Of a stretch of 64,000 nucleotides of DNA, positions 25,576 to 40,000 are shown in pieces; positions within the stretch are counted from its first letter, which is position 1; each line of letters opens with the position of its first letter. The notes below the pieces were generated by a model. That model searched no databases. It was given only the letters and a program-made list of their open reading frames with translations, and was not told the DNA's origin. The stretch is from Pomacea canaliculata (lineage: Eukaryota; Mollusca; Gastropoda; Architaenioglossa; Ampullariidae). The stretch spans positions 12,341,731-12,405,730 of the forward strand of contig NC_037602.1 of NCBI RefSeq assembly GCF_003073045.1, given 5' to 3'. The position numbers and the translations under genes are program-made.

Positions 25576-28500
25576 TCAGTCATTTCCATGAGCTATATTA
25601 TAGCAATCTGCTAGTTCGTGCACACTCTGCAAAGTTTCTAAATACTCCTCCTCTTCCAGTCCTGCTTCTAGAAAATGATGAAGCTTTTTAATGTGAAAGC
25701 GAGCAGCTTCCATGTGTAAGCTACTGACATAATTCCCAATCTGAACTAGACTGCAATGATGTCATCATGGGAACTGACTCTACCCCTGTTGGACAAAAAA
25801 TGCAATTGCAATCATGACTCAAAATCAAAAATACCAATGGCCAAACAAACCACAGAAATTGCAGAAAGTGAAAAATATAGTCACAAACTGCTCTTAAAAA
25901 CCACTAAAAAAAAATGTGATACAAAATCTGAGTCCCTGACAATATCCTGCTTGCTTATTAATAATTATAAAGATGCTTTGGATATGTGCAGCTAGGAAAT
26001 CAGTCAATCAGATAAGCAACATTCTACTTACCACATTTTGGATGTCTTCGGGTATCACTCACAAACCCTGTTTGTGTTACTCTTTGGTCAAATATGTGGG
26101 GAAAAGGTCTTTTGACAATTAAGGGATCTCTGAGAACTGACCCTTCACTAAGAACAAAATAAAAAAGAAAAGGACAAATTAGACTTCTTAAAACTTGTCA
26201 TCTTCAGTATTTATCGGGGACATATATCTCTGGACTGGTAATAGTGTGCTGAGACCAACTCTTAGCCTCTCAAAAAGTTGCAGGCTGTCAGATCTCAGTG
26301 AACCATTTAACAGTTCAGCATCTAGAAACATGATAACATTCATCAACAACAGACTTGCGTGAATTTATTACTTGGGTTTTGTTTTTTTGTGTTTGTTTCT
26401 TTTGCAAACGTCCTTGGCCTCCACATCCCGTGAAACAATAAACTGAAAACACAACAGACCATAAAGCTTAGGCTTTTGTTCCTCACAAGAGTTCACATTG
26501 CTCTTATTCTTGATGTTGATGGCTAAATTGGAAGTCAATCTGTGCTTTGGCCATGTTTAAAGTTAATGCAGAAAATTCATCTGCAAGCAGTCCAGATATA
26601 TATATATGTATCTGTGCTTTTATGTACTTTACAGTTCTCACCATTCATACTGGGTTCCCTTTCTCCTGCTACTCCCTGCAAAGCAGGTTATTTGAAATGA
26701 CTTGGTAAAATTTTGCAAAATAGAAAAAAGAGTCTTTGTTCACCATCTGAACTTATTTGATAGTTGTACGAAGACACAAGTCTATCAGAAAGTGGCTGGG
26801 TTAGACTGACTTGAGGGCAGAAAGGTTAACAGGGGAAGACTTACTTTAGGCTGTTTGGAAAGGTATTTGATAGGAAGAGATTAAGGACATCCTCAACAGA
26901 CCCAAAGGTGGAGATAAACCGTGGGGCTGTATGCTGATTCTCCCTGAAACAGAAGTAATAAAGTTTTTAAAGCATGAATGCACAAATATGAAACACTCAT
27001 ATATTAAGTGTAACTACCTGCATGTAAACAAAATGACTGGGTTCTGGTTGCATTGGCTTGTACTGTAGTTGAACTGACTGATGGTCGAACTGGCAAATGG
27101 TTGAATTAAGCGGCCCCCAATAAAACTTAAACCTATTTCATTATAGAATAATAGGGAGGATAAAGAAAGAGAGTTCGTGAAACTAAACATGGAGAATCTG
27201 CCCTGGTGAAAAGTTATTGTCTAATAAAAGCATACTTTACTGTATGCTTTTATTTACTTTTCCTTAAATTACAGTTAAGGTTGGAAAAAAAGCCATATCA
27301 TGATTTCTTTTCCAAAAGAAATGACACTTTTAAAATGTTAGAAAATCATAAATTTCATATTATTGTTAAATTTAAACCATGGAGCTGATAATGGGTAAAG
27401 AGTAAAATCTGAAAAGGCATTATCATGTCTGTACCGGTGGATCCTGTCTGAGGGGATGCCGCGAACAACACATGAATGGACGATAGGGTCAATCTGACAG
27501 GTCACACTTGGAGTCAAAGCATGCCACAAGGAGTGTTTTTCATAATTTATCATTATGTCAGCGAAGGTCTCGGACTCAGCCAGAGGAAATGGTAAACTAG
27601 TGTTAAGTGCTGCCACCTACAGAGAAATGTTGAGACAGGATTTATGAACAAATACCACATTCTAATATAGATTTAAAAACAATTACCCCCAGAAATCACA
27701 CAAAACAATAAGTAAGCCATTAAACATAAAGATTATGTGACAGCTGATATAGCCTTGAAAAATATGTATCATAAATACCCTGTAGCTAGGATAAGAAAGC
27801 ACACAAATTGCTAGCACTCTATTATCCTTCTAGCATTTTGTTACAGCCATCTTTTCATGTAAACATATTGCAGAGCACCTTAATCTTCCCAGTTTGATAG
27901 AAAAAAAAATCTATTTGACATATGAAGTTGACACAGTCGGTATGAAATAAAAGGTTTATCATTAGATATGTACTGACCTTTCTGCCACAAAATGAAAAGG
28001 ATGCAGTGAGATCTGCCATATTCATCTGACTGCTCTCTCTTCTGTAGGGCAAGGTCATTGTGTCAAATGCTGATGCCAAAACTGCACTGGTGTGATAGTT
28101 TAGTTCTGCCTTTTACAGAATAGATTAATTTCTTTGATGCTTCACTTCTAATTATTCTAAAAACGACTTTTGGCTACCAAAAGATGATGAAGAATAATAA
28201 ATGCTGGTTCTTGATATTTAAGTGATATTTTAACAAAATTATACAAACTTGTCACCATGAGTTTACACAGTAAAGTGATTTGACTGAGTTTTAAAAACTA
28301 AAAAGATTCTGCTGCAATATAATTATAGTTCTTCTAAAATGATCAAACATGCATTATTACAGGTTTTCAATAACAATCATAGCTACTCTCCATATTTAAA
28401 ATAATGTCATTATCATTTATATGAAAACACTTGTTTTTCATGTCCAGAACAGCTGCATCATGACAAATTTTAAAGGGCAAGTCAAAATACTTGTCATACT

Positions 28501-31500
28501 TAAAGGATGATAATATTCTGAGTCTTTCTGCACATAATTTCCAGTTTTTAAAAAATGTTCATTCATCAAACACACAAGACTGGTCATACTTTTTTATATG
28601 ACATTTAACAGCTGTTGATTTTGAATTCTTGGTTTCAATTACGGATGTCAAGCACAAAATTTGAGGAAAGGCTACAATCAGCCATTGACAGGAATAACAT
28701 AGTACATGTGAATAATATGAATAAACATGTAAAAATTAATTAGGTCTCTTATCTAATGGCTGATAAAGTAATGAACAATTATACAGCAATGTTCATGAAA
28801 TATGACCACAACCCATGAACCCTGGCTTTCATAAGTCACAATCAATGCAAAATACTGGTGTTTTAGGTAAGAATCTGTACAAAGGATTCTTTAGTACTGC
28901 ATGTTTCAACACAATGATGTTAGGGGAGGAATGGTATGCTATTCAGCATATTACTTCATGGAGGTGTTGTAACAATGTAGGCAACATGCATGTTGTTTTA
29001 ACAGCCACATCAAGGAGGCATCATTCTTTCTAGTGCATCCTGGAAAATGTGGCATCTAGAGATAAAGCAGCATGGCTGCCTTCACCTCGGAGCTGCATGG
29101 TATGTGCATTCATAAGTAATTCTGCAGCTGGTAATCATGTGCAGAAATGATTCAGATTATTATATTCATCATTTCAGGCAGCTTGTCTTTTGACTAGCCT
29201 TTCTTTTTGACATCTGATCACTGAAGCTTTGAAGGGAATCTTATTGATAATGGCATCTGTCTCACAAGACAAAAAAGTGTACTTACATTGTAATGTAAGA
29301 GAGGAAAACCACGTGGGGCACCCAGGTTCCTCCACAAGGATGAGGACAACGACAATGGAATGTACAAGGAACTTAAAGGAGCACATGTACCCAAACTCAA
29401 GGTGTTGTTGATGATGCGTGTAGCCCTCTGTAAAGCAGTCTGTGACAAGACTGCATGCTAGAACCTTCATGGTTGACTTTCCTCACAACATGCTTTATCA
29501 ATCAGTCTTAAACAGTTAAACATTGTATGTATAGATATGTTGCTGAACTCTGACTTTGTGGACTGTGTTATCAGTAGGTTTCAAAAGGGACGAAAGCATC
29601 AATCTGTACAACAGTCATTTAAAAACAAGAATATTTTAAATCCATCTAATAAATTAAAAACAAGTTAAAATGAAAGTAAAGTAGTACTTGGTCTGGAGTA
29701 ATGGCAGGAGCAAGTGAGAGAGTCAGCAGAGATTTGCTGGGGAACTCATCCTTGAGATAGTGAAGAGCAGTTGCTGCTGCACCACCAAAACCATTGCAGG
29801 AATCAAACAGCACATGGAAACCCTAAGAGACAAAAGCCAACGAGCAATAATTGATTCTTGGTCTGCAGCTTATTTTGACATCATGTCTGCTGAGCTGGAG
29901 CTCGCTGCAGCAGATTCATGGCTCTGCCTATATTGTAAAAAAAACCAAACCAACTGCTGAAACATAAACTGTGCATAGGACAACATGGTAACTCATAATT
30001 AATGCATGTTCACATGAAAACATAAGAAAAAACATAAAATGTCATAGAACTACTATACACCATGTAGAGGTATATATATATATCCATGTCAAATCCCATC
30101 TACAAACAATGAAAAAGATGAATTATTTGCACTGAATACATTTTTCTTGCCATTCAAACCCATCATTAGGATTTGACTGCTGCAAACTAAAAATAATATA
30201 AGTGCAAAAAAAATCTGTCAAATAGAACAACAGGGCTAAGTTATGAGCTTCTTCCTGATATATTACCTGAAGCTGATCACATTCCTCCGCAAAAAAACGG
30301 ACCTTGTCTTCCCACTCTTCCCAACAGGTCTCCAGACATTGCTCCCTTGCCAAGACCAAAAATATCAAATGGCTGTTCTTCACTGTAATGGAAAACATAT
30401 TTATTCTTAAATATTTAACATATTAAAAATCCACTTTGTCAGTTAGTTTAGTTAGTTTATTCCTTGTTGCTCCTTTGAGGAGCATAGGGCCACAACAACA
30501 CCTGTCCCTCTTTGTCAGTAGATAACACATATTATCCCATATTTTACCTAACAATGGTATGCTGGAAGCAAAAATGTTCTGAGAAACAGCGAAACCAGTC
30601 ATCATGACCGGCAAAATACATGTGAACTCTTTCTCTGTGCAGTAACAACAGCTCATTGAGTAGCTGTCTCTCCTCTTTTGCTTTTAATCATTATACTTAT
30701 GCTTATATCTTTGTTTATCATAATTTGATATGTCAGTCTGTACTTCATCATAACAGGTAAGAAAAAAAAGAAGAAAAAACTAACCACTTAAAAAAAAAAA
30801 TAAAATAAAAACATGCCACTATCAATTACCCCCCTAAACCCAACAAAAAATGCAGATAAATGGAAGATGACTGAGTCAGACATAAGATCTGATCTGTTCT
30901 TTTGACACCCAATAAGTGATTCTGTTTCTGTGGATTTCTGATTTTCTTGTTAGCATTATTTGTTTATTCTTCAAAAACTCCTCATTTATAGGGGAAGCTG
31001 AATGAGTTGTAATTGTCAGAGAGCAGTTTGAGTTAGGGAGAAAGAGAATGTGTACATAAACATATAGTAAAACACCTACCAGTCCAAAATATAATTTTGT
31101 ATTAGTTGAACTGATCTTGGGTGCAAATGAGTTCCCAAGAAGTCAGACCACACTTTCACTTGGTCATCTAGATCAAAAAACTTGTGTCCAAAAACTTCAT
31201 CAGAGTTCTCCCCAAGCTTTCCTAAAATAAAAACAGTTTTCCATTTACTGTTACCAGTTTCAATATAGCAATAAGAAAGATGCATGCAATACATAAAAAT
31301 ATGCATCATATATCATCAAGCATCCTCAATAAAGACCACAACTGAACAGTACAAAAAATAAAAAAATAAATAATTATAAAATACTGCTTAGCCATCTCTG
31401 TCACTTGTCTACTCTGACACACAGTACAAGGATACAAGGTCTAAAAGCCCTTACTCCTTTGCTCTGCCTTCTAGAGATTTTCATGACACCTGTAATTCTA

Positions 31501-34500
31501 TGCTCCTAGCCTAACTCCTGACAGTATGGCTGGCAAAAGGGCTGAAGATAGACAGTGAGCAGGGAATAAAGCTGTAAAGTGAAGAAACAATCTGAATAGT
31601 TACATGAGAGTATGATTAAGTGGAAGGCCTAAAACAATATGGCAATGTAAAATGATGGCATGAGAACATAATTAAGTGGCAGGCCTAAAACATGGCAATG
31701 TTATATAAAGACCCTCAACCACAATTGTGTTTCCAAAACGAAGTTTTCCAGTAACACAAAATTTTTGTTTGGCTGTACCTATTACACACCAGAGGTTCAA
31801 TGATCATTTAACTACTGATTTCCGAGACTGTCTTTCTGGTGCAAAAATTAGTCCTTTTTTCAAGTAGGTCAGCACCAGTCAGAACCAGAGCTAGTCTTAA
31901 GTGCATTCTGCCATGGCACAATAAAACTGATATTATTTGATGTGAACCCAAATTCATATAATATTCGTCAAATTATCTCTTGGCAACAGCTGAAACATAA
32001 AAAATATCTTAGCCTAGTTGACTTGGTTGAGTTGCACAGTGAGCCAACATGACTGCTTGAAGTCAAGTTTCCCCCCACGTTGACTAACTATTAAAAACAT
32101 GAAATGAAAAAGTTAAAAAAGAAGTTTTACAGTAAAAAGGCTTTAAAAGTAACAGGGTAAAGAACATAAAGAAAAAAATGGTACCTGAGTTTTTCACATC
32201 CTCTGTATCTTTGGTATCATGCACACTCACACTGCTGCTACTCTCCGATCTTTGCTCATCTTCATGCTGAATTGATTCCCAAAGTACTTATAAGGTAAAT
32301 GTAGTTGTAAAGTGCTTTAAAAATAAATGTATTAGTTATACAGGTGCAAATAGTTTTATTGTCATCCTTTTCTTCATTCTAATTACAGGATTGTATTAGA
32401 GGTAGCTAATACCAATGGCAACATGATATAAATTTTACGCTCTCACCCACTTTCCTAAAGAATTCAATAACTGGCCACTTTGCACACATTCATGCATATG
32501 TGTATAAGAATGAATATCATAAGCAAGGAAGACCAAAGTTTATTCACACATACACACTCTCAAAAGTAAATGTACACACATGCATTAAAGATTTTAACTT
32601 AAAAGTATTGTCTTGAACGTACCTCTACACTGTCAAGATGTTGAAGATATTCATTTTTGCAACTGGGAACTGATTTGTGAAGAGTGACATCCCCTGACCT
32701 GCAAAATTTCCTATATTTCAGCCCGTTGCAATGCCAGGAACATATACAGAAACCACAGGGTTTAAACAATCATCATCGATTTTATACCAGAAAAATCCCT
32801 GCTCCAAACCTCAGCTTGAACTAAGTTCTGGATGGGGAAATCTCTTAAAAATCTCCAGCTTGATTATAATTTTATTGAATGTTCATAGCAATAATGATTA
32901 TGGCAAAAGAAGTTTTGTTTACATCAGCATTGTTAGGCAAGAGTACAAGTGCGCTATTGTACTTTTTTTCCCATATCAGGTCAGCATCAAACAGCTGCCA
33001 AAGCATAGCATATGCTTACATATTGGCATAGTTTGTAAGCAGGCAGACAAATGCAAAAGTCTTTTTCTTTCTGAGAACAAAAATGTCCGATCTTGACAAA
33101 TTTATGCCCATGTGCTCATGTAAATTTGGAAAAAACTTTGTTTAACAGATCCTGGCCGTGGTTATTTTATATGTTGGAGATAAGTTTTATAGCAGAGGAT
33201 CCTAAATACAGACCTGTATGAAAAGCAGTGTTGTGTGAAGGTGTGCTGATCGTATAGCAGTTTACCACTGAAAGCAGGCTTAGGAAGGAGGGAAGACAAC
33301 TTTTGAATTTATACAGTTTTACTTAAGAAACCAATTTTTTTTTTCCCGCATGAAAATTGAACTAGAATTGATGATCTTAATCCCTTGTAAGTTAAGTCAC
33401 TATATGCAGTATGGCATATTACACTGTTTGCTAGTTAAGAAGTTTACATAATTTTTACATGCTGGTTGACGTTCAAGGAATATTTGTAAAGAACCCTTAC
33501 CAGAGAAGATATCTTTCTGTTTTCATGCGAGTGGGTTAAATTTTTCATCTGTCATATTTATTCCAGAAATTATGAATGCATATGCTTATTACCCACATGT
33601 ATACTCAAGAAATTGTGGTGAATGAAGGAAGCATAGTATGCAATTTGTTCAGCTGACATGATTGTATAGCAATTTGCTTCTCTGTCATGCAATGTTACAA
33701 TGTCACGGAAATAAAATGTTATATTTAAAAAAAAAAGTTCTGGATGGGAAAATGTTTCCACAGTGTACTACAGAAATGTTTTTTAATTCTAGCAGCTGAC
33801 TGGCTAAGCTCTTCCTACGGAACAAAAAAAAAGTGGAATGGTTTAATTAAGAACAAGATGTTAATGGTTTGAACCAGGTTCAGATTGGGAAGGATCCCTC
33901 AGTCAATTGACATCACGGAAACAAAGTGGTTTGTAAACGATGAACAAATCATTACATCAAGACAATGGAAAAACATACTTCCATTTACATGACTGGGGAG
34001 ACTTTGCAAGTCCAAGTATACACAAGAGTGAAGAAGCATGAGGGAATAGTTGATCTCTTTTCTTTAAAGGCTCTATCAAAACAAATTCACTGACAACAAA
34101 AAATGAGAATTGATCATGTTAAATTGTTTGTTTTGAGCTACGTTAAATGCAGTAAATAGCAAAAACAAAGTTTTATCAAAACTGTGATCACTCACCATTT
34201 TACGTCCTCTTCTTTGCCCTCTTGGTACAGCACTCCTCCCTTTGGAAGGGTATTCAGGCTGCCTTTGAGGTCAAGAAGAACTAACCTTGGAGTAAAAGTC
34301 ACATCTCCCTGAAAAGGAAGGAAGAGAGTGTGGTGATGAACATCCTCTTGTATGTGTGAGAAGTTATATTTGCACTCCTCTGTATGAACATATTTATTAC
34401 ACAAATGTGAACTGTATTTATTGAGAATATCTTTGTATTTTGTAATTTAGTTTATGACCCTATAATAGCATTAGCAAGTGTACTGATGCAGGTTAAAATT

Positions 34501-35367
34501 CCATTGATAACTGAATATTTTATGAGCTCAAAAATAGAACTCAAATACATGTAGCTGCCAACTGTAAAAATTTACACTTGGGAATAATAAATGTCTCACT
34601 TTAAGTGTCTGTCCTTCCCTAAAAAGGATGTCATGGTTCACTTCCTTTGGGAACAATAGAAGATGTTTGGGATCATAAACAAATGAAGCTTCCTGCAAAC
34701 AGACCATTATTTCAAGAAACAAATTAGTGAAAAGTCACTGAAGTTACACAAGGCTATGTAAATATTCAGGCAAAACCTTTGATAAGATATATATATATAG
34801 ATGTCTCTGTGTTAGATGGAGGGCACTTTTTATTTCTGTGTATAGGTTTAAGTTGTTTCTGTAAATCGCAACAACCTGGCTTTGCCTGGAGTACAGCGCT
34901 ATGCAAGTTCCATAATTATAATAATAATTTCTATTACTATATACATTTCCATGCTCAATTCTTTTATTTCCCTATTTTCTTGTGCATTTAGCTATCTCTC
35001 AAATGAAAATGTGTACAATTTAAACAGGCTAAACATCATTTACGTGTGATCAGCATCTAATATCGTAACAATCCATGGATAGGCGATTTAGTACACCTAT
35101 TGCTACTAAGGAAAACAATTTGATTCATGTTTATGAGTGTATGTTCTTGTGTACTTTATTCACAACTTTTAGCCTCAGTTAACCACTGTATGCGTCCACG
35201 AGCGCATTACTAATAAATTGTGACAATGTCACTACTTGTAACCAGCGTGCACGGAATGACAGATCACAAAACACATTTTATTCATTAACCTGCAAATTCC
35301 ACATTTGAGTTCCAGTAAAATTGGCGTAATGGCCAAACTGAAGAGTAACAATCTCGCGACCAGACAT
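25576..35367 (-). CDS. MSTO1: misato homolog (MSTO1/DML1), complete
   Basis: A tubulin-like protein needed for mitochondrial distribution and morphology. I read 14 coding exons: 35290-35367, 34600-34692, 34196-34308, 32623-32698, 32185-32266, 31080-31221, 30267-30345, 29688-29822, 29287-29439, 27978-28109, 27435-27616, 26845-26943, 26032-26147, 25576-25745. They sum to 1650 nt (549 aa; human about 570). The start MSGREIVTLQFGHYANFTGT is the conserved misato N-terminus. Other blocks are FTPRLVLLDLKGSL, VWSDFLGTHLHPRS, VRFFAEECDQLQ, DSCNGFGGAA near residue 230 (in the place of the tubulin glycine loop), YHTSAVLASAFDTMTLPYR and LHHFLEAGLEEEEYLETLQ. All phases agree. The last acceptor is less certain: TGCAGTCTAG offers two AGs and only the second keeps the frame. 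Exon 13 to 14 is shorter than in human by my alignment. Confidence 0.95.
26248..26304 (+). repeat. hairpin repeat, copy B, in MSTO1 intron 12
   Basis: GCTGAGACCAAC...CTTAGCCTCTCAAAAAGTTG...TCTCAGTGAACC, aligned along its length with copy A at 2309-2364. The inner stem CTGAGA/TCTCAG still pairs although both arms differ from copy A. Confidence 0.55.
30440..30520. repeat. candidate interspersed repeat in MSTO1 intron 6
   Basis: GTTTATTCCTTGTTGCTCCT followed by TTGAGGAGCATAGGGCCACAACAAC, with the small palindrome GCTCCT-TTG-AGGAGC. I recall similar sequence as an interspersed animal repeat, but with only one copy here the call is weak. Confidence 0.25.
31603..31705. repeat. 56-bp tandem duplication in MSTO1 intron 5
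   Basis: Two imperfect copies of a unit starting CATGAGA and containing AAGTGG.AGGCCTAAAACA and ATGGCAATGT. This is a local duplication with no coding content. Confidence 0.6.
34885..34942 (+). repeat. SINE-like tail in MSTO1 intron 1
   Basis: GGAGTACAGCGCTATGCAAG followed by an AAT/ATT-rich run. Same motif order as the tails at 14603 and 16148. Confidence 0.4.
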
Positions 35368-37092
35368 TTCATTGATTATTTCTACGACATTAGTAAGATG
35401 AAATGACTGTTTTTAAGCTGTCTGTGGATTTTATCTACCACATGTGCGACTTCGCCCCGCTGCTTAATGGCATTGTCCAAGTTGTTGGAAGAACGTTCGC
35501 TTCCATTGGGTTTTGAGCCAGTATTTTCGTAGAAGTTACCCAATAGAATTACTCAAAACATTACAACCATCACCAACCCGAATCGCCGAAAAATTGTAAA
35601 CAATCGTCGATGAGATTTTGTCACGAGACCGTTTGACATGCAAATAAAATTTTATTAAACCTTAATTAACACCGTGAATTGACTTGCAGCTAGACGAAGT
35701 TCTTGAGAACAACAACCTGATGCGTAAGACAATTTTTATTTTGCGTATGTAGCTTACGTCGGAAAGGTGGCGGGAGGTTCGTTTACGTGCGATGCAGTAG
35801 ATGTATATATCAAAATATTTATTTTGTGCGCTGCATTACTATTATATATAGTCGTTTTCATTTTCGACGTGCATAAAGCTTACAGCTTGATTTTTCTTCT
35901 CTATTAGGAGATTACCTCCGCACACACTTCATAGACTTTCCGTTTTACAATATACCAGTTTCATATATGACTAAATTTTCCTTTTAATACTTATTTAATT
36001 GCTCTGTTATAATTGTTATACCGATCTTTAGATTGTGGTAATCTTGCATTTTACGGTGCGGAACACGCGAGCTTGAGTGGGATCTTTGCATTTCTTCAGT
36101 GGGGTGTATGTAATTATCCATGCACATTGTTTTGACGATGAATTTTTAAAGTAGATCAGTTAATTGTGTGTTTACTATAACGGTGGTCTTGAAGTCTCAT
36201 ATATATATATGCCCATTCCTTCTTGTCATCTTTAATCTACACTTTAAGTTTTATTGGGTATTTTTCATAGTAAAAGTTATGTGAGAATTTCACGTGGAGC
36301 TCTTCTCATGTGACCATACTTGCAGATGGTAGAAGCATATGGATGTGTAATACAAGTTCGTGGGTAGAAGCTGACTGGAAAATATATTCTTTAGATATCA
36401 TGATAAGCAATGTGTGTCAGCATATGTTTTGCAGCTCTAGTCGCAGCTGTTTTGTGGCACATGGTATACAGAGTCCAGGAAAGGGGTTAATTGTTAAGAC
36501 TATATTTAGTACCTTGTTTTTTTAAAATTAATATAAATTATGGAACTAAAAGAGAGGAGAAAAAAAAATGGATGAAGTTATCGCCCCTTTCCCTTTTCTT
36601 GTTTGCCTGATAGAGCTGTGGATCTAACTTATACAGTGTACGTGTTTCTTAAAGATGTTTGAGTGGGAATCTGGCAGAGGGTAATGCATGCAGACATTTG
36701 TGATTATTGATCTTGCGAGTTTTATTTCTAATAATAGTAATATTAGTAATATGTTTTTCTAGTAATATATATATATGTATTCTGATGTATACATACTCTT
36801 TCCCTAATTCTTGGGGAATATGTCAGAATGGTCCATAGATATGTGTATGTTGTGAAGCCAGAGGGAAAATTGGGATCTTATGTTAGTAAGGTATTTATGT
36901 GTAAAAAAAAAATGTAACATTATGATTTTGATCTCTTTATCATGATGCTTATAGAAATGTATTTTGAGAACAAATGGGAATGTTAATTTGGGGAAACATG
37001 TTAATGAAGAAAGTACCCAGTCATTAGACACACACACACAAAATTGCACTGATCTAAACTTTTAAGATAGGTAATGACTTACTATTGTTAGA
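35368..37092. promoter_or_regulatory. divergent promoter region of MSTO1 and PTS
   Basis: These 1.7 kb separate two head-to-head start codons, so both promoters must lie here or in part of it. The half next to MSTO1 (35,400-35,800) is richer in CpG. I see no clear TATA box for either gene. Short AT dinucleotide runs occur near 36,200 and 36,765. Confidence 0.45.
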
Positions 37093-40000
37093 ATGAGTAC
37101 ATCTGGAGATGGAGCTTCTTCCAAACAGCCAGTTGTTTACATCAGTCGCTCAGAAGTGTTCAGCGCTAGCCACAGACTGCACAGGTAAGAAGTTTTGTTG
37201 TTATGTTTTTAGTGTTATAGTGTTATATATGGTGGCTGTTGGTTCAAGGGCTGAAGCACCAGTCATGATGACAGTGAGAACTGGGTTTGTGGGTTTAGAT
37301 TTTGCCTGACATACTTCTCTCTGGATATGACACCTGTTCATTGGGCTGATTGTCAGTGGGTAATTTGTTCTAGGTAGTACAGTTTCCTCCACACTGTGTG
37401 TGTGTGTGTGTGCATGATTTTTTAAAATTCAATTCTTTTAAAACACCTGGATGAACCTAGGTTCTTAATTATTATGTTACTGAAGAGTATAGCCAGTGCA
37501 AGACCCTGAACTTGAGCTCATGCTAATTTGGAGTTGTCATAAAAGCCAGTTTAATTTTGTGGTGTCCTGAAAAATTATTTTTTAATCTTCTTAGATAATG
37601 CAGGGGAGAATTGTGATGTTCAAACAATGCAAGGCTTGTGTCTTGTGAGTGGAATGCCTTCATTCAGACCTGGTGTTAGTTCATTGTGATACAGAAAACT
37701 AGCTATTTAAAAACCATTATACTTTAGCTTTAATAGCAATCAGTACATAATTTTATCATAAAACTGTCTTACCTCTATTGAGAAACTCTTAAACAAATCA
37801 GTGGCCAAGTCTTGGAATAATAGAATGAAAATAAATACTAGCGCTACATATATATATATAGCATTACAGAGCAAGGAAAAGATCAACATTTTTATCATTT
37901 TCACTTTACCAATTTGATAATGGCCAGTTACCTGGGGATCATGATTTTCCTATCATGTGTTTTGTGTTTTGGCAGCCATCAACTCAGTGATGAGGAGAAC
38001 AGAAAGCTTTATGACAAGTGCAATAACCCTAATGGGCATGGGCACAATTATAAAGGTACTAGTATTGACAAAGAACTTTTTTTTTTTAACAGGAACACAT
38101 GCCCTTAAACACTTGCACTTACACACACATAAACACAGAGGTGTACTAGCGTTTCTTATGAAAGATGTGTTTTTATGTTCCATAGTAAAACAGTTGCACA
38201 CTGTCAAAGGTGTAATGTGTGTTTAGTCCTTCTGTTTCTAGTATGCATACATTCATTTTTCTTGTTTCCTTTGCCTGTATTTGTGAAGTAAAGGTGCACT
38301 GTTGTTCCTGGTGTGTATTTATTGATTTTCTTTTTAAACTTAGCTAATTCAGCTGGTGATTTCCATGAACAAGTCCTTAAAATTTTGTGTACTGCTTATA
38401 TATAGATATCTTTTATAATCTATAATAATATATTTTACTCTTTGTCTTCTGCAGTTGAGGTGGTTGTGCGTGGACCAGTGAGTAAAGGAAGATCATTATC
38501 TTTCTTGTACTTTCTGATGTGCTGTTGACTGGTGTGGGCTTGCAGATGTCAGAAATATATGTACATATTTTAGGAGGGATTATTTGAAAATTGTCGTTGT
38601 AGTCTGCATTCAAATTATGAATGAGCAGAATGTATTTTCAGTAATGTAGTATCATACAGTGTAGATGTGTACAGAGTTGACTTGAGGCTAAGGGAGGAAG
38701 CAATAAGGGTGTAATGCTAAGAGGGACAGAGTTTTTAATCAATAGAGATTGTGATAATTACAATGTACCTGTGTTGATTTGTGTACATATGTTTGGGTAA
38801 GCTTGCATATATGTGTCTGTGGCTTTACTTATAAGCCTGTGTTTCAGGTTGATCCTGTGACAGGAATGGTAATCAATCTGAGTGACTTGAAAAAATACAT
38901 TGATGTAAGCATGCAGCTTTATTCCTAAATTTACTTTTTCATATACCAGGCTATGTACAATTAGCTTATGTGAAAAAATAAATTATTGATTTTTTTTTAT
39001 GCCTGGCAGCAAGATTTGTCCACATTTGTTTGTCTAGGTGTGAGTGTATATTAGAAGTCAAATAGTGTAAGACATTTTGTAATATGTCAGTTTTGAAAAC
39101 TGATATTTTGTCATTATTATCAACTATCAGTGACAGTTTTACAAGTATAAAAATATGTCAAATAATAAATGCAGTTTCTTAACACAGGTTATTTGTTTTG
39201 GCTGTTTAAACCCATGCCTTTAATTATGCAGTTCTGTAAGAGATAATGCAACATCAAAGAATCATTATTTAAGGTATCAGCGTTATTGCCTTCTGAACCT
39301 GTGCAGTTGGTATAGCAATCTTATGCTTTTGTGTTTGAAAAATTATCTCCCCTTTCCCAGTTTCACATTAGCTCATTGGAGAATATCCTATTGCTGGCAT
39401 CCTGTATTACACTGTTATTGAAACAACTTTGGAGGGAGGTTTAATTTCTGCAAAAGACCATTCAATGTTTCTTTCATGGCATATCAGCCAGTATTATTTT
39501 GTCCCTTTTATGGTAAAACTATTAAGTTTTCATGGAGAAACATTTTGATCTCAGTACTTTTATGAGAGTTAGCTCTCACTCTGGTTCTTGGCTCTTTCTC
39601 TTGCTTATTTCTAAGTATTTTCTTTCAGGAATCAGTTATGTCTGTACTGGATCACAAGAATATTGACAAGGATGTTCCATACTTCAAGGATGTTGTCAGG
39701 TATGCTGCATGTATTCAGTTTTATTTAATTGATTATGAGATGGATGGAGAATGAGAAGGAAATTTATTTATAGGTAGTTAAATATCCTTAGTAAGAGCTG
39801 TCTACAGTTAGTTTACTCAGTTGTATTAGAGAGATTTGTTTATCTGTTTATCTATATAAGTGGTAAGACTACTCAATTGTTTATCAGTGATGTGCTTAAA
39901 TTAAAACTGATCTATTTTCAGAAGTACTTCTTTAAGTAAAATTCTGTTGCAAATTCTCATTGGAATTGAAAACTACTCTGTATGTCTCTTAACAAAGAAT

